Of a DNA stretch of 59,378 nucleotides, positions 1 through 10,100 are shown piece after piece. Under the pieces are notes generated by a model. It had not been told where the DNA came from. It saw nothing but the letters and a program-made list of their open reading frames with translations, and ran no database searches. The position numbers and the translations under genes were made by a program. How positions within the stretch are numbered: position 1 is the stretch's first letter; the number at the start of each line of letters is the position of its first letter. Source of the DNA: Candidatus Tenebribacter burtonii (lineage in GTDB: Bacteria; Cloacimonadota; Cloacimonadia; Cloacimonadales; TCS61); NCBI GenBank assembly GCA_030765625.1, contig JAVCCF010000117.1, forward strand, positions 1-59,378, read 5' to 3'.

Positions 1-2
1 CT

Positions 3-128
3 GGTGATAATGTAACGATTTCAGCAAAGCTTATTACACCTATTGCAATGGAGAAAGGTCTTCGTTATGCGATCCGTGAAGGTGGAAGAACTATCGGTGC
101 TGGTGTCGTTGGCGATATTTTCGAGTAG
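3..128 (+). CDS. tuf: Elongation factor Tu, C-terminal fragment (5' truncated by window edge)
   Basis: Translation [41 protein letters not shown] is the canonical EF-Tu C-terminus; not in the ORF track because truncated. Confidence 0.95.
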   Translation, partial: GDNVTISAKLITPIAMEKGLRYAIREGGRTIGAGVVGDIFE

Positions 129-134
129 GAAAAA

Positions 135-284
135 ATGAGAGAAATAATCACATTAGCTTGCGAAGTATGTAAAAATAGAAATTATTCTACTACTAAGAAT
201 AAAAGAACACATCCCAAAAGAGTAGAATATAAGAAATACTGCCCTAAATGCAGAAAGCATACTTTACATAAGCAGACCAGATAA
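135..284 (+). CDS. rpmG: 50S ribosomal protein L33
   Basis: 49-aa [52 protein letters not shown] with two CxxC pairs (zinc-binding form); below ORF-track cutoff. Confidence 0.93.
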   Translation: MREIITLACEVCKNRNYSTTKNKRTHPKRVEYKKYCPKCRKHTLHKQTR

Positions 285-294
285 ATAATAATGC

Positions 295-370
295 AGGCTT
301 GTAGCTCAATTGGTAGAGCACTGGTCTCCAAAACCAGGGGTTGCGGGTTCAAGTCCTGCCGGGCCTGCCA
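295..370 (+). tRNA. trpT: tRNA-Trp (anticodon CCA), 3' CCA encoded
   Basis: Cloverleaf: acceptor AGGCTTG/CGGGCCT, anticodon arm ctggt-ctCCAaa-accag, T-arm gcggg-ttcaagt-cctgc; encoded CCA. Confidence 0.95.
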
Positions 371-386
371 TTAAAGTGAGATAATT

Positions 387-578
387 ATGTTTAAAAAAGT
401 ATTTAAATTTTTTAAAAGCGTTAAGATGGAAATGTCATACGTATCCTGGCCAACTAAAGCTGATATTAAAGAGGGCACTACTGTTGTTATTCTTCTGTCA
501 ATTTTTGTTGCTATTTTTTTATCTTTGGTTGATTCAGGTTTCGGCTTTTTAATTAAAAAATTATTATTAAAAGGTTAA
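387..578 (+). CDS. secE: Preprotein translocase subunit SecE
   Basis: 63-aa single-TM protein, EMSYVSWPTKADIKEGTTVV motif, directly before nusG. Confidence 0.93.
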   Translation: MFKKVFKFFKSVKMEMSYVSWPTKADIKEGTTVVILLSIFVAIFLSLVDSGFGFLIKKLLLKG

Positions 579-582
579 ATAG

Positions 583-1104
583 ATGAAGTGGTATGTTGTT
601 CACACCTATGCTTCCCATGAATTCAAAATAAGAGAAGCTATCGAAAAAGGAATTAAAGGAACAACTTTGGAAAATAAAATTGGCCAAATCTTAATTCCTA
701 CACAGAAAACTTTTCATATTAGAGACGGAAAGAAGATAGAGCGTGAAAAAAAGTTATTCAACAGTTATGTTATATTGGAAGCAGAATTAACACCTGAATT
801 ATATTCATTTGTGGTTGGACTTCCCAGTGTAACTCATTTCCTGGGTACAGGGAAAAAACCTCAATCTTTGTCTGATATTGAGGTAAAACGTTTGTTGGGT
901 ATCGACGACCGCGAAAAAACAGCATCACAAAATATAAACTATATCCCAGGTGATATGGTAAAAATCACTTCTGGTCCATTCAGTGATTTTGAAGGTGTTA
1001 TTGAAAAATTACATGATGACAAAGAAAAGCTTACTGTAAAAGTAACTGTCTTTGGTAGAGTTACACCTGTAGAAGTTAGAACCGATCAGATTGAGCTTAT
1101 GTAA
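583..1104 (+). CDS. nusG: Transcription termination/antitermination protein NusG
   Basis: KWYVVHTYASHE N-terminus and KOW motif PGDMVKITSGPFSDFEGVIE. Confidence 0.97.
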   Translation: MKWYVVHTYASHEFKIREAIEKGIKGTTLENKIGQILIPTQKTFHIRDGKKIEREKKLFNSYVILEAELTPELYSFVVGLPSVTHFLGTGKKPQSLSDIEVKRLLGIDDREKTASQNINYIPGDMVKITSGPFSDFEGVIEKLHDDKEKLTVKVTVFGRVTPVEVRTDQIELM

Positions 1105-1117
1105 ATAGAGGGAGAAA

Positions 1118-1549
1118 ATGGCAAAACCAAAAGATATTGAGCATTTGATAAAATTACAGCTTCCTGCAGGGAAAGCAACTCCGGCACCTCCAGTAGGTCC
1201 GGCACTTGGCCAAGCAGGAATTAACATTGGAGAATTTTGTAAAGCATTCAACGATAAAACAAAAGACTCTCCGGGAATGATCTTCCCAGTTGTAATTTAC
1301 GTTAAGAAAAATAAGTCCTACACATTTGAGATCAAAACTCCACCAGCAGCTGTTCTTATTAAGAAAGAAGCTGGTCTTGCAAAAGGCTCTGGAGTTCCTC
1401 ATACAGAAAAAGTAGGTACGATCACGAAAGCTCAGGTAAAGAAAATAGCTGAGATAAAGATGAAAGATCTAAACGCATATAACATAGAAGGTGCTATGCG
1501 TATGATAGAAGGTACTGCAAGAAATATGGGAGTTTTAGTCGAAGACTAA
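1118..1549 (+). CDS. rplK: 50S ribosomal protein L11
   Basis: [27 protein letters not shown] signature. Confidence 0.98.
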   Translation: MAKPKDIEHLIKLQLPAGKATPAPPVGPALGQAGINIGEFCKAFNDKTKDSPGMIFPVVIYVKKNKSYTFEIKTPPAAVLIKKEAGLAKGSGVPHTEKVGTITKAQVKKIAEIKMKDLNAYNIEGAMRMIEGTARNMGVLVED

Positions 1550-1592
1550 AACTTTTAATTTCTATGCAGGAGATTATCAGTAAGGAGTGTTA

Positions 1593-2294
1593 ATGATTAG
1601 TAAAAGAAACAAACAAGCTCATGAGATGATCGACAAAACAAAAAGATATGAGATTGACGAAGCTATTGAATTGCTTTTGAAATATCCAAAAGCCAAATTT
1701 GATGAAACCGTTGAGCTACATATGAATTTAGGTGTCGATCCTCGGAAAGCAGATCAACAAATCAGGAACTCTTTAGTGTTGCCAAATGGTAGTGGAAAGT
1801 CTTCTACTGTTCTTGTTTTTGCAGAAGGTGATAAAGCCGATGAAGCAAAAAAAGCTGGTGCTGATTTTGTAGGAGTAGATGAATACGTTGAGAAGATCAA
1901 TTCAGGTTGGTTTGATTTTGACGTTGCAATTACAACTCCAAACTTAATGAGTAAGATCGGTCGTTTGGGACGTGTTTTAGGACCTCGTAGCCTGATGCCA
2001 AACCCAAAAGACGGTACAGTTACAATGGACGTGAAGAAAGCAGTTGCAGATGCAAAAGGTGGAAAGATAACTTATCGTATAGATAAGTTTTCAAATCTTC
2101 ACATTATTGCCGGTAAATTAAGTTTTACCGCACAACAGCTTAAAGAAAACTTACTTACGATCATTTTAGCAATTATTAGAGAAAGACCTGCAGCATTAAA
2201 AGGCATTTTTATCAATTCAATTAACATCACATCAACTATGGGTCCCGGAATTAAATTAGACGTTGCGAGCATATCAAAGCTTGCTAAGCAGTAG
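1593..2294 (+). CDS. rplA: 50S ribosomal protein L1
   Basis: L1 sequence (GRLGRVLGPRSLMPNPKDGTVT); start chosen at ATG 1593 after TAAGGAG rather than the ORF-track GTG at 1587. Confidence 0.97.
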   Translation: MISKRNKQAHEMIDKTKRYEIDEAIELLLKYPKAKFDETVELHMNLGVDPRKADQQIRNSLVLPNGSGKSSTVLVFAEGDKADEAKKAGADFVGVDEYVEKINSGWFDFDVAITTPNLMSKIGRLGRVLGPRSLMPNPKDGTVTMDVKKAVADAKGGKITYRIDKFSNLHIIAGKLSFTAQQLKENLLTIILAIIRERPAALKGIFINSINITSTMGPGIKLDVASISKLAKQ

Positions 2295-2305
2295 GAGAGT
2301 TTATT

Positions 2306-2839
2306 ATGGTACAAGCATACAAACAAGAAGCTGTAAAAGCAATAAAAGATAGACTCGACAATGCAAAATCAATTGTTCTAATAGATTATAAAGGGATCAA
2401 TATTGAAGAAGTGGATGAACTGCGAAACAGAATGCGAAATGCAAATGTTGATTATTTCATTTCAAAGAACACATTCATTAAGATCGCACTTAATGAATTG
2501 GGAATCAAAGAATTTGACGAACATTTAAGTGGTCCAACTGCTGTAGCAATCTCTAAAGTAGATGAAGTAGCAGCTGCCAGGGAATTAGCCAAATTCAAAA
2601 AAGATATTATGACTGACAAGGACTTTCCAAAGTTCAAAATTGGTATAGTTGGGAAAGATTTAATGGATATAGTTCAATTGGAAAAACTAGCTGATCTTCC
2701 TTCTAAAGAAGTTCTATTGTCAATGATTCTACAAGGTTTTAATGCGCCAATTACTGGTTTTATTGGAGCACTAAGCGGAATTTTGAGAAAATTTATCTAT
2801 GCAATCGACACAATAGCCAAAGAAAAAGAAAATAAATAA
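2306..2839 (+). CDS. rplJ: 50S ribosomal protein L10
   Basis: L10 fold sequence and position between rplA and rplL. Confidence 0.96.
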   Translation: MVQAYKQEAVKAIKDRLDNAKSIVLIDYKGINIEEVDELRNRMRNANVDYFISKNTFIKIALNELGIKEFDEHLSGPTAVAISKVDEVAAARELAKFKKDIMTDKDFPKFKIGIVGKDLMDIVQLEKLADLPSKEVLLSMILQGFNAPITGFIGALSGILRKFIYAIDTIAKEKENK

Positions 2840-2862
2840 ACATATATACGATGGAGGATATA

Positions 2863-3240
2863 ATGGCTGACAAAAAGCAACAAGTTATTGATATTATTAA
2901 GGAAATGAGTGTAATCGAACTTTCCGAACTTGTAAAAGAACTCGAAGAGATCTTCGATATTACTGCTGCTGCCCCAGTAGCCGTTGCTGCACCTGGTGCT
3001 GCTGCCGGCGGAGAAGCTGCTGAAGAAAAAACAGAATTTGACGTAATTTTAACTAGCTCTGGAGCAAAGAAGATTCAGGTTATTAAAACTGTACGTGCAA
3101 TCACAAAATTAGGTCTTAAAGAAGCTAAAGAATTAGTTGATAATGCACCAAACCCAGTTGTTCAAGGTGTTACAAAAGAAGAAGCCGAAACCGTTAAAGC
3201 TCAAATTGAAGAAGCTGGCGGATCGGTAGAAGTAAAATAA
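2863..3240 (+). CDS. rplL: 50S ribosomal protein L7/L12
   Basis: Ala-rich hinge and [23 protein letters not shown]...[10 protein letters not shown]; start at ATG 2863 after GGAGG. Confidence 0.97.
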   Translation: MADKKQQVIDIIKEMSVIELSELVKELEEIFDITAAAPVAVAAPGAAAGGEAAEEKTEFDVILTSSGAKKIQVIKTVRAITKLGLKEAKELVDNAPNPVVQGVTKEEAETVKAQIEEAGGSVEVK

Positions 3241-3256
3241 TCAACAAAATTATTAT

Positions 3257-3286
3257 ACGGAAGTGAACTAATATGTTCACTTCCGT
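3257..3286 (+). promoter_or_regulatory. Perfect 12-bp hairpin in rplL-rpoB spacer (candidate attenuator/processing site)
   Basis: ACGGAAGTGAAC-TAATAT-GTTCACTTCCGT; only a weak T-tract follows. Confidence 0.7.
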
Positions 3287-3357
3287 TACCTTATTTATAA
3301 TGATAGAAAAATGTACGTAGTTTTATTTGTACGCAAAAAAATAAGGAGTATAAACTT

Positions 3358-6300
3358 TTGAAAATTCAAAATTTTTCTCGTATCAGAAAGAAAGCTGAAC
3401 AGTCTGGTCTTCCTTTCGTGCACGTACCAAATCTTCTTTCTATGCAAATTGATTCTTTTAATCAATTTATTCAGAAAGAGGTTCATCCACAAAAACGTAA
3501 CGAAGAAGGACTCCAAGCTGTTCTTAAGTCAATATTTCCGTTAGAAGACCAGAAAGGCATCTACTACCTCGAATTTATTGATTATATTGTATTAAAAGAA
3601 AAATATTCAACTGATGAATGTATCGAAAGAAATCTTTCCTATCAAGCACCCGTTAAAGCTAGAATGAGACTTATTATTTATGATGAAGAAATTCTTAAAG
3701 AAACAGGTGAGAAAAGGGTTAAAAGCACGATCGAGCAAGATGTTTTCCTTGGCGAGATCCCTCTGATCACTAATCAGGGTACATTCATAATTAATGGAGC
3801 TGAACGTGTTATTATAAGCCAGCTTCATAGATCTCCCGGTATCTTTTTCTCAGAAGCAAAACATCCAAGTGGTAAAACATTAAATTCCGCTAAATTGATC
3901 CCTTATAATGGGTCATGGCTTGAATTCAATATGGATAGTTACGACGCTCTTTTTGTACTTATTGATAAAAGACGGAAACTTCCTGCAACAGTTTTATTAC
4001 GTGCTGTTGGACTTTCAACAAATGACGATCTCAGAAATTATTTCTATGAAAAAGAAAAGATCGATGTGAAAAAAGCTAAAGACCGATTCCTTTTTGCTGA
4101 CGTTATGAATAAAGAAACCGGTGAAATTCTTTTTGATGCCGGCAGTGAAATCGGAAATGATGAAATCGAAACAATGGTTGAAGGTGGAATTAAAAAGATA
4201 GATGTTATTAAATCTAATTTTGAGATCACCAGAAAAATAATTGAACAAACTATAGCAAAAGACCAGACAACTACTCAAGAAGAAGCATTAAAGAGGATAT
4301 ACACACTTATACGTCCGGGTGAAGAACCCACATATGAGATTGCTTTGGACCTTTTCAATAGAATGTTCTTTAATGAGAGAAGATACAATCTTGGAAAAGT
4401 TGGACGTCATAAACTCAATACCCGTTTAGATTTGAACATTGATATCAACACTCATGTTCTTACAAAAGAAGATCTTATTGCGATCATAGATAAATTGATC
4501 GCTGTATATAAAGACGAAGATAAAATTGATGATATTGACCATCTGGCAAATAGAAGAGTTAGAACCGTTGGAGAACTTTTGTCAGAACAATATAATATTG
4601 GTCTCTCTCGTGTAGCCAGAACTGCTGTAGAAAGAATGTCGATAGCTAACCCTGATGAAGTTACACTTCATGATCTGATTAATAGTAATGCACTTATTGC
4701 TGTTGTACAGTCATTCTTTCTCACAGGTCAACTTTCTCAATATATGGAACAAACTAATCCGCTTACCGGAATAACACATAAAAGAAGACTTTCAGCTCTC
4801 GGTCCGGGTGGACTTACCAGAGAACGAGCAGGATTCGAGGTTCGAGATGTTCACTATTCTCATTATGGACGTATCTGCCCTATTGAAACTCCTGAAGGTC
4901 CGAATATCGGTCTTATATCTTCACCAGCCATGTACGCAAGAGTAAATGATCTGGGATTTTTAGAAACCCCCTATATTAAAGTAAAAAATAGCAAGATTAC
5001 TTCCGAAGTTCAATTCCTTGATGCAAATCAGGAAGAGAATTACATAATTGCTCAGGCAAATGTGAATTACGATGAAAATATAATCATTACAGATGAACTT
5101 GTGTTTGCCCGTCATCAAGGTGAATTCCTGCAGGTTAAACCGGAAGATGTTCAATTTCTTGATGTATCACCACAGCAGATAGTTTCAGCATCAGCGTCAT
5201 TGATTCCATTCTTGGAACATGATGATGCTAATCGTGCTCTGATGGGATCTAACATGCAACGCCAAGCTGTTCCTTTGATGAATCCGGAAGTTCCTATTGT
5301 TGCAACAGGAATGGAAAAAATTATTGCCAGAGATAGTGGCTCAACTGCAACTGCACTTTTTGATGGTTTAGTTAAGAAAGTAACAAGTTCTTATATAGAT
5401 ATTGTTAGAGATAACCCGGATGAAAGTATACTTGATATTGGAACGGATAACCGTATTTACTTAAAAAAATTCGCACGTTCAAATCAAGACACAGCAATTC
5501 ACCAAAGACCATCAGTTAAAGCAGGTGATAAAGTGAAGAAAGGAGATCTAATCTCTGATGGTCCATCTATAATTGATAATAGATTAGCACTTGGCAGCAA
5601 TATGATGGTTGCATTCATGCCGTGGTATGGTTACAACTATGAGGATGCTATTATTCTTAGCGAGAGAATTGCTCGAGAAGATCTACTTACATCTGTTTAT
5701 ATTGAAGAACATGAAGTTTTAGTTCGTATTATGAAAAACGGAAAAGAAGAACTTGCATATGATATTCCGAATGTTCCAATTAAAGCTCTTAGAAACTTGG
5801 ATAAATCCGGTGTAATAAGAGTTGGATCTGTTGTTAAAGCGGGTGACATCATTGTTGGAAAAATCACTCCGAAGAATGTTGACATCGATCCTTCCCCTGA
5901 AGAAAACCTTATGCGTGCTCTTTTCGGTGATCGTGCAGGAGATTTCACCAATAGTTCACTAAAAGCAAAACCGGGAATGGAGGGCGTGGTCATTGATGTA
6001 AAAGTTTTTTCACGTCTTGAATCTACAGAAGAATTTGAAGATCAGGAATTAAAGCTTGAATCTCTTCAACGCATCAAGCAGGAACATAAAGAGAGACAGA
6101 AAAAAATTCAGGAATATCTTCAAAATAAGCTGGAGAAAATTCTTATAGGAAATGTTGCTAAGAACATCGTTGATGAAAAAACAAATATGTTCTTTATTCC
6201 TTCCGGTATAAAAATCACAAAAAATAATTTAAAAAAAATCAATTTCAAGCGTCTTAATCGTGATTATGATTTAGTTGAAAATACTGAGATAAATCAAACT

Positions 6301-7149
6301 ATATATAATGAAATTATTATTAAAGCTAATATTGCTTACGAAGAAAGTGATAACATTTTCAAGAAAGCTAAAGAACGTCTTAAACACGGAGACGAACTTC
6401 CTTCAGGTGTTCGTAAAATGGTTAAGGTCTATATTGCCAAGAAACGTAAGATCGCTGTTGGTGACAAAATGGCTGGTCGTCATGGAAACAAAGGTGTAAT
6501 CTCCAGAATTAGCCCAATAGCTGATATGCCCTTTATGGAAAATGGTGAATCGGTCGACATCATTTTGAATCCGCTTGGTGTACCTTCTCGTATGAATATC
6601 GGTCAAATCATGGAAACTCATCTTGGTATGGCCGCCAAAATACTTGGAATTCATTTTGAAACTCCTGTTTTTGATGGTGCATCACTTGATGACATTAATA
6701 AATCAATGAAGAAAGCTAAATTAGCCCTAGATGGGAAACAAGTACTTTATGATGGAAAAACTGGTGAACCTTTCAAGGAAAGAGTTACAGTTGGAATCAT
6801 GTACATGCTTAAATTGAATCACTTGGTTGCAGATAAAATGCACGCCCGTTCTACTGGACCTTACTCACTTATCACACAACAACCTTTGGGTGGTAAAGCT
6901 CAACATGGTGGTCAGAGATTAGGGGAAATGGAAGTATGGGCTCTTGAAGCTTATGGCGCTTCACGTCTTTTAGAAGAAATGCTAACCATCAAGAGTGATG
7001 ATGTTGAAGGTAGAACTAATGCGTTCAAAGCCATTACAAGCGGTTTGAATCCACCGAAACCTGGCATCCCTGAATCTTTCAATGTATTGGTGAGTGAATT
7101 AAAATCCCTCTGCTTTGACGTTGAGTTTCTTGCAGACAAGAAATCATAA
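3358..7149 (+). CDS. rpoB: DNA-directed RNA polymerase subunit beta (TTG start)
   Basis: 1263 aa; RpoB motifs GPGGLTRERAGFEVRDVHYSHYGRICPIETPEGPNIGLI. Confidence 0.99.
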   Translation: MKIQNFSRIRKKAEQSGLPFVHVPNLLSMQIDSFNQFIQKEVHPQKRNEEGLQAVLKSIFPLEDQKGIYYLEFIDYIVLKEKYSTDECIERNLSYQAPVKARMRLIIYDEEILKETGEKRVKSTIEQDVFLGEIPLITNQGTFIINGAERVIISQLHRSPGIFFSEAKHPSGKTLNSAKLIPYNGSWLEFNMDSYDALFVLIDKRRKLPATVLLRAVGLSTNDDLRNYFYEKEKIDVKKAKDRFLFADVMNKETGEILFDAGSEIGNDEIETMVEGGIKKIDVIKSNFEITRKIIEQTIAKDQTTTQEEALKRIYTLIRPGEEPTYEIALDLFNRMFFNERRYNLGKVGRHKLNTRLDLNIDINTHVLTKEDLIAIIDKLIAVYKDEDKIDDIDHLANRRVRTVGELLSEQYNIGLSRVARTAVERMSIANPDEVTLHDLINSNALIAVVQSFFLTGQLSQYMEQTNPLTGITHKRRLSALGPGGLTRERAGFEVRDVHYSHYGRICPIETPEGPNIGLISSPAMYARVNDLGFLETPYIKVKNSKITSEVQFLDANQEENYIIAQANVNYDENIIITDELVFARHQGEFLQVKPEDVQFLDVSPQQIVSASASLIPFLEHDDANRALMGSNMQRQAVPLMNPEVPIVATGMEKIIARDSGSTATALFDGLVKKVTSSYIDIVRDNPDESILDIGTDNRIYLKKFARSNQDTAIHQRPSVKAGDKVKKGDLISDGPSIIDNRLALGSNMMVAFMPWYGYNYEDAIILSERIAREDLLTSVYIEEHEVLVRIMKNGKEELAYDIPNVPIKALRNLDKSGVIRVGSVVKAGDIIVGKITPKNVDIDPSPEENLMRALFGDRAGDFTNSSLKAKPGMEGVVIDVKVFSRLESTEEFEDQELKLESLQRIKQEHKERQKKIQEYLQNKLEKILIGNVAKNIVDEKTNMFFIPSGIKITKNNLKKINFKRLNRDYDLVENTEINQTIYNEIIIKANIAYEESDNIFKKAKERLKHGDELPSGVRKMVKVYIAKKRKIAVGDKMAGRHGNKGVISRISPIADMPFMENGESVDIILNPLGVPSRMNIGQIMETHLGMAAKILGIHFETPVFDGASLDDINKSMKKAKLALDGKQVLYDGKTGEPFKERVTVGIMYMLKLNHLVADKMHARSTGPYSLITQQPLGGKAQHGGQRLGEMEVWALEAYGASRLLEEMLTIKSDDVEGRTNAFKAITSGLNPPKPGIPESFNVLVSELKSLCFDVEFLADKKS

Positions 7150-7163
7150 TGGAGGTTTGTTAA

Positions 7164-10100
7164 GTGATTAGAGAAATTAAACGAGATAAAAGAATAGAAA
7201 AATACGATAAATTAAGAATTAAAATTGCATCCCCGGATTTAATCCGTGAATGGAGTTATGGTGAAGTGATAAAACCGGATACTTTGAATTATCGTACTCT
7301 TAAACCTGAGAAAGGTGGTCTTTTCTGCGAAAGAATATTTGGTCCTGAAAAGGATTATGAATGTAGTTGCGGAAAATACAAGAAAAAGCGTTTCCAAAAT
7401 ACTGTATGCGATCGTTGTGGTGTAGAAATAACTACTTCACGTGTACGCCGTTCACGTATGGGTCATCTAGAACTGGCAGTTCCAATCTCACATATCTGGT
7501 TTGTAAAAAGTATGCCAAGTGTAATTGGAACACTTCTTAATATGGCTGTAAGCAAACTTGAACGTGTACTTTACTATGAATCTTATATCGTCCTAAACCC
7601 TGGTGATAGTGATTATGAGGAAGGAGATCTTGTAAATGTTGACGAATATTATGAGATTAGAGATCGTATTGGTGAAGATTTTATTGCCCTTATGGGAGCA
7701 GAAGCAATTAAAGTTCTATTAGAAAAAATCAATCTTGAAGATGAGGCAATGAATCTACGTACAATTATCAAAATGGAAACATCCGTACAGAAGAAACAGA
7801 AAGCGATTAAACGCCTCAAGGTTGTCGATGCTTTTCGTAAATCCGGCAATAACCCTTCCTGGATGATTCTCGAAGTTCTCCCTGTTTTACCTCCTACTTT
7901 AAGACCTCTTGTTCAACTTGATGGTGGCAGATTTGCAACTGCTGATTTCAATGAACTCTATAGAAGAGTAATTACTCGTAATAATAGACTTCGTGGACTT
8001 ATTGACATTAATGCACCAGAAGTTATCCTAAGAAATGAGAAACGTATGCTTCAGGAAGCAGTAGATGCTCTTATCGATAATTCCAGAAAATCGAGACCAG
8101 TAAAAGGTAGAGGGAATAGACCTCTTAAAGCTCTTGCTGATCAGCTTAAAGGTAAAAGTGGTAGATTCCGCCAGAACCTGCTTGGTAAACGTGTGGATTA
8201 TTCCGGGCGTTCTGTTATTATTGTTGGACCAAATCTCAAGCTTCATCAATGCGGATTACCAAAAGAGATGGCGATTGAACTTTTCAAACCTTTCATCATA
8301 GAAAAACTGGAGAAAATAGGCGAAGCTGAAAAAGCAAAAACAGCAAAAAAATTAATTGAAAAAAAACGTCCTGAGATCTGGAAGATCCTGGAAGAAGTAA
8401 TCAAAGATCACCCTGTTTTACTAAACCGTGCACCTACATTACACAAACATGGTATTCAGGCATTTATGCCGGTTCTTACAGAAGGAAAGGCAATAGAATT
8501 ACATCCACTTGTCTGTATTCCATATAATGCGGATTTTGATGGTGACCAAATGGCTGTTCATGTGCCTCTTTCCAGTGAAGCTCAAATGGAAGCACGAATT
8601 CTTATGCTATCAACAAGAAATCTATTGCTTCCTGCAAGTGGTAAATTGGCAATGGCTACAAATCAAGATATCGTTCTAGGTAATTATTATTTAACTGTTA
8701 AAAAATATAAAGAACCTGAAGATACTAAGAACCTGAGATATTTCAGTTCTTCTGATGAAGTTCTACTCGCTTACGAACAAGAAGATCATTTAAAAAACCA
8801 GAAAGGATATATCACAAAAAAGGTTGATTTAGATTTATATACTTGGATCAATATTCTTATTGATGGGAAGATTATAACTACAACTATTGGTCGTGTTATT
8901 TTTAATCAAATACTTCCCCCTGAACTTCCATTTAAAAATTATACGTTCACAAAAGGTAAACTGAATGATCTGTCAATGGAGTGCTACGAAATAATAGGAC
9001 AAGCTAAGACAGCAGAATTTCTCGATGACATTAAAGAACTTGGTTTTAAATATGCAACAAAAGCAGGTATTACCTTTAGTGCTAGTGATGTAATATCTCC
9101 AAAAGATAAAAATAAATTTATAGCAAAAACAGAAAAAGAAGTAGCTAAGATTATAGCCAGTTACATGAATGGCGAAATCACCGAAACAGAACGTTATAAC
9201 CGTGTTATTGATAAGTGGAAATTAACTACTGAAAAAGTAACAGATCTTCTTATGAAGGAATTGGAAACTGATCAAGGTGGTTTCAACTCAATAAATATGA
9301 TGTATCTTTCCGGTGCTCGTGGTGGTAAAGATCAGATCAAGCAATTGGGTGCTCTTCGTGGTTTGATGGATAAACCTTCAAAAGGTTCTTCCGAAGGTGT
9401 TGCCGAAGTTATTGAAACTCCAATCAAGTCTAACTTCAAAGAAGGTCTTACCGTTCTTGAATATTTCATCTCTACTCATGGTGCACGTAAAGGTTTGGCT
9501 GATACTGCCCTCAAAACTGCCGATGCAGGATACCTCACAAGACGTCTTGTGGATGTTGCTCAGAATGCTATAATAACAAGTGAAGATTGTGGTACAATCG
9601 AAGGTATTGAAGTAAGTGCTCTTAAAGAAGGATTAGAGACAGTAGAACCACTTTATGAGAGAATCAAAGGTAGAACAACTGCTGAAGATATTATTGACCC
9701 AGTTTCAGACTCAGGAAAAATTATTGCATATGCAAACTCTGAGATAACAAATGAGATGGCTAAAACAATCCAAAATCATGGTATTAATTCCGTAAAAATC
9801 AGATCTGTATTAACTTGTGAATCTAAGAATGGAATTTGTGCAAAATGTTACGGTAGAAATCTGGGAAATAATAAACCTTCTACCATTGGCGAACCGGTGG
9901 GAGTAATCGCAGCTCAGAGTATTGGTGAACCTGGAACTCAGCTTACACTTCGTACTTTCCATATTGGTGGTACGACAAGTACCGATGTGGATCTAGCAGA
10001 AGTAGCTGCAAACACTGATGGTCTTGTAGAATTTGTGAAAATGAATACTGTTATTAATCGATCTAACGAACTTATATCAAGTGGTTATTTCGGAAAGATC

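Noticed and set aside
1009-1251. Minus-strand ORFs inside nusG/rplK, rpoB, rpoC, murA, dxr and others in the ORF track
   Set aside because: They lie fully antisense to strongly conserved genes, show no recognisable domains and no ribosome-binding sites; typical shadow ORFs.
2295-2305. L10 leader regulatory RNA upstream of rplJ
   Set aside because: Only 11 nt separate rplA and rplJ, too short for the L10 leader.
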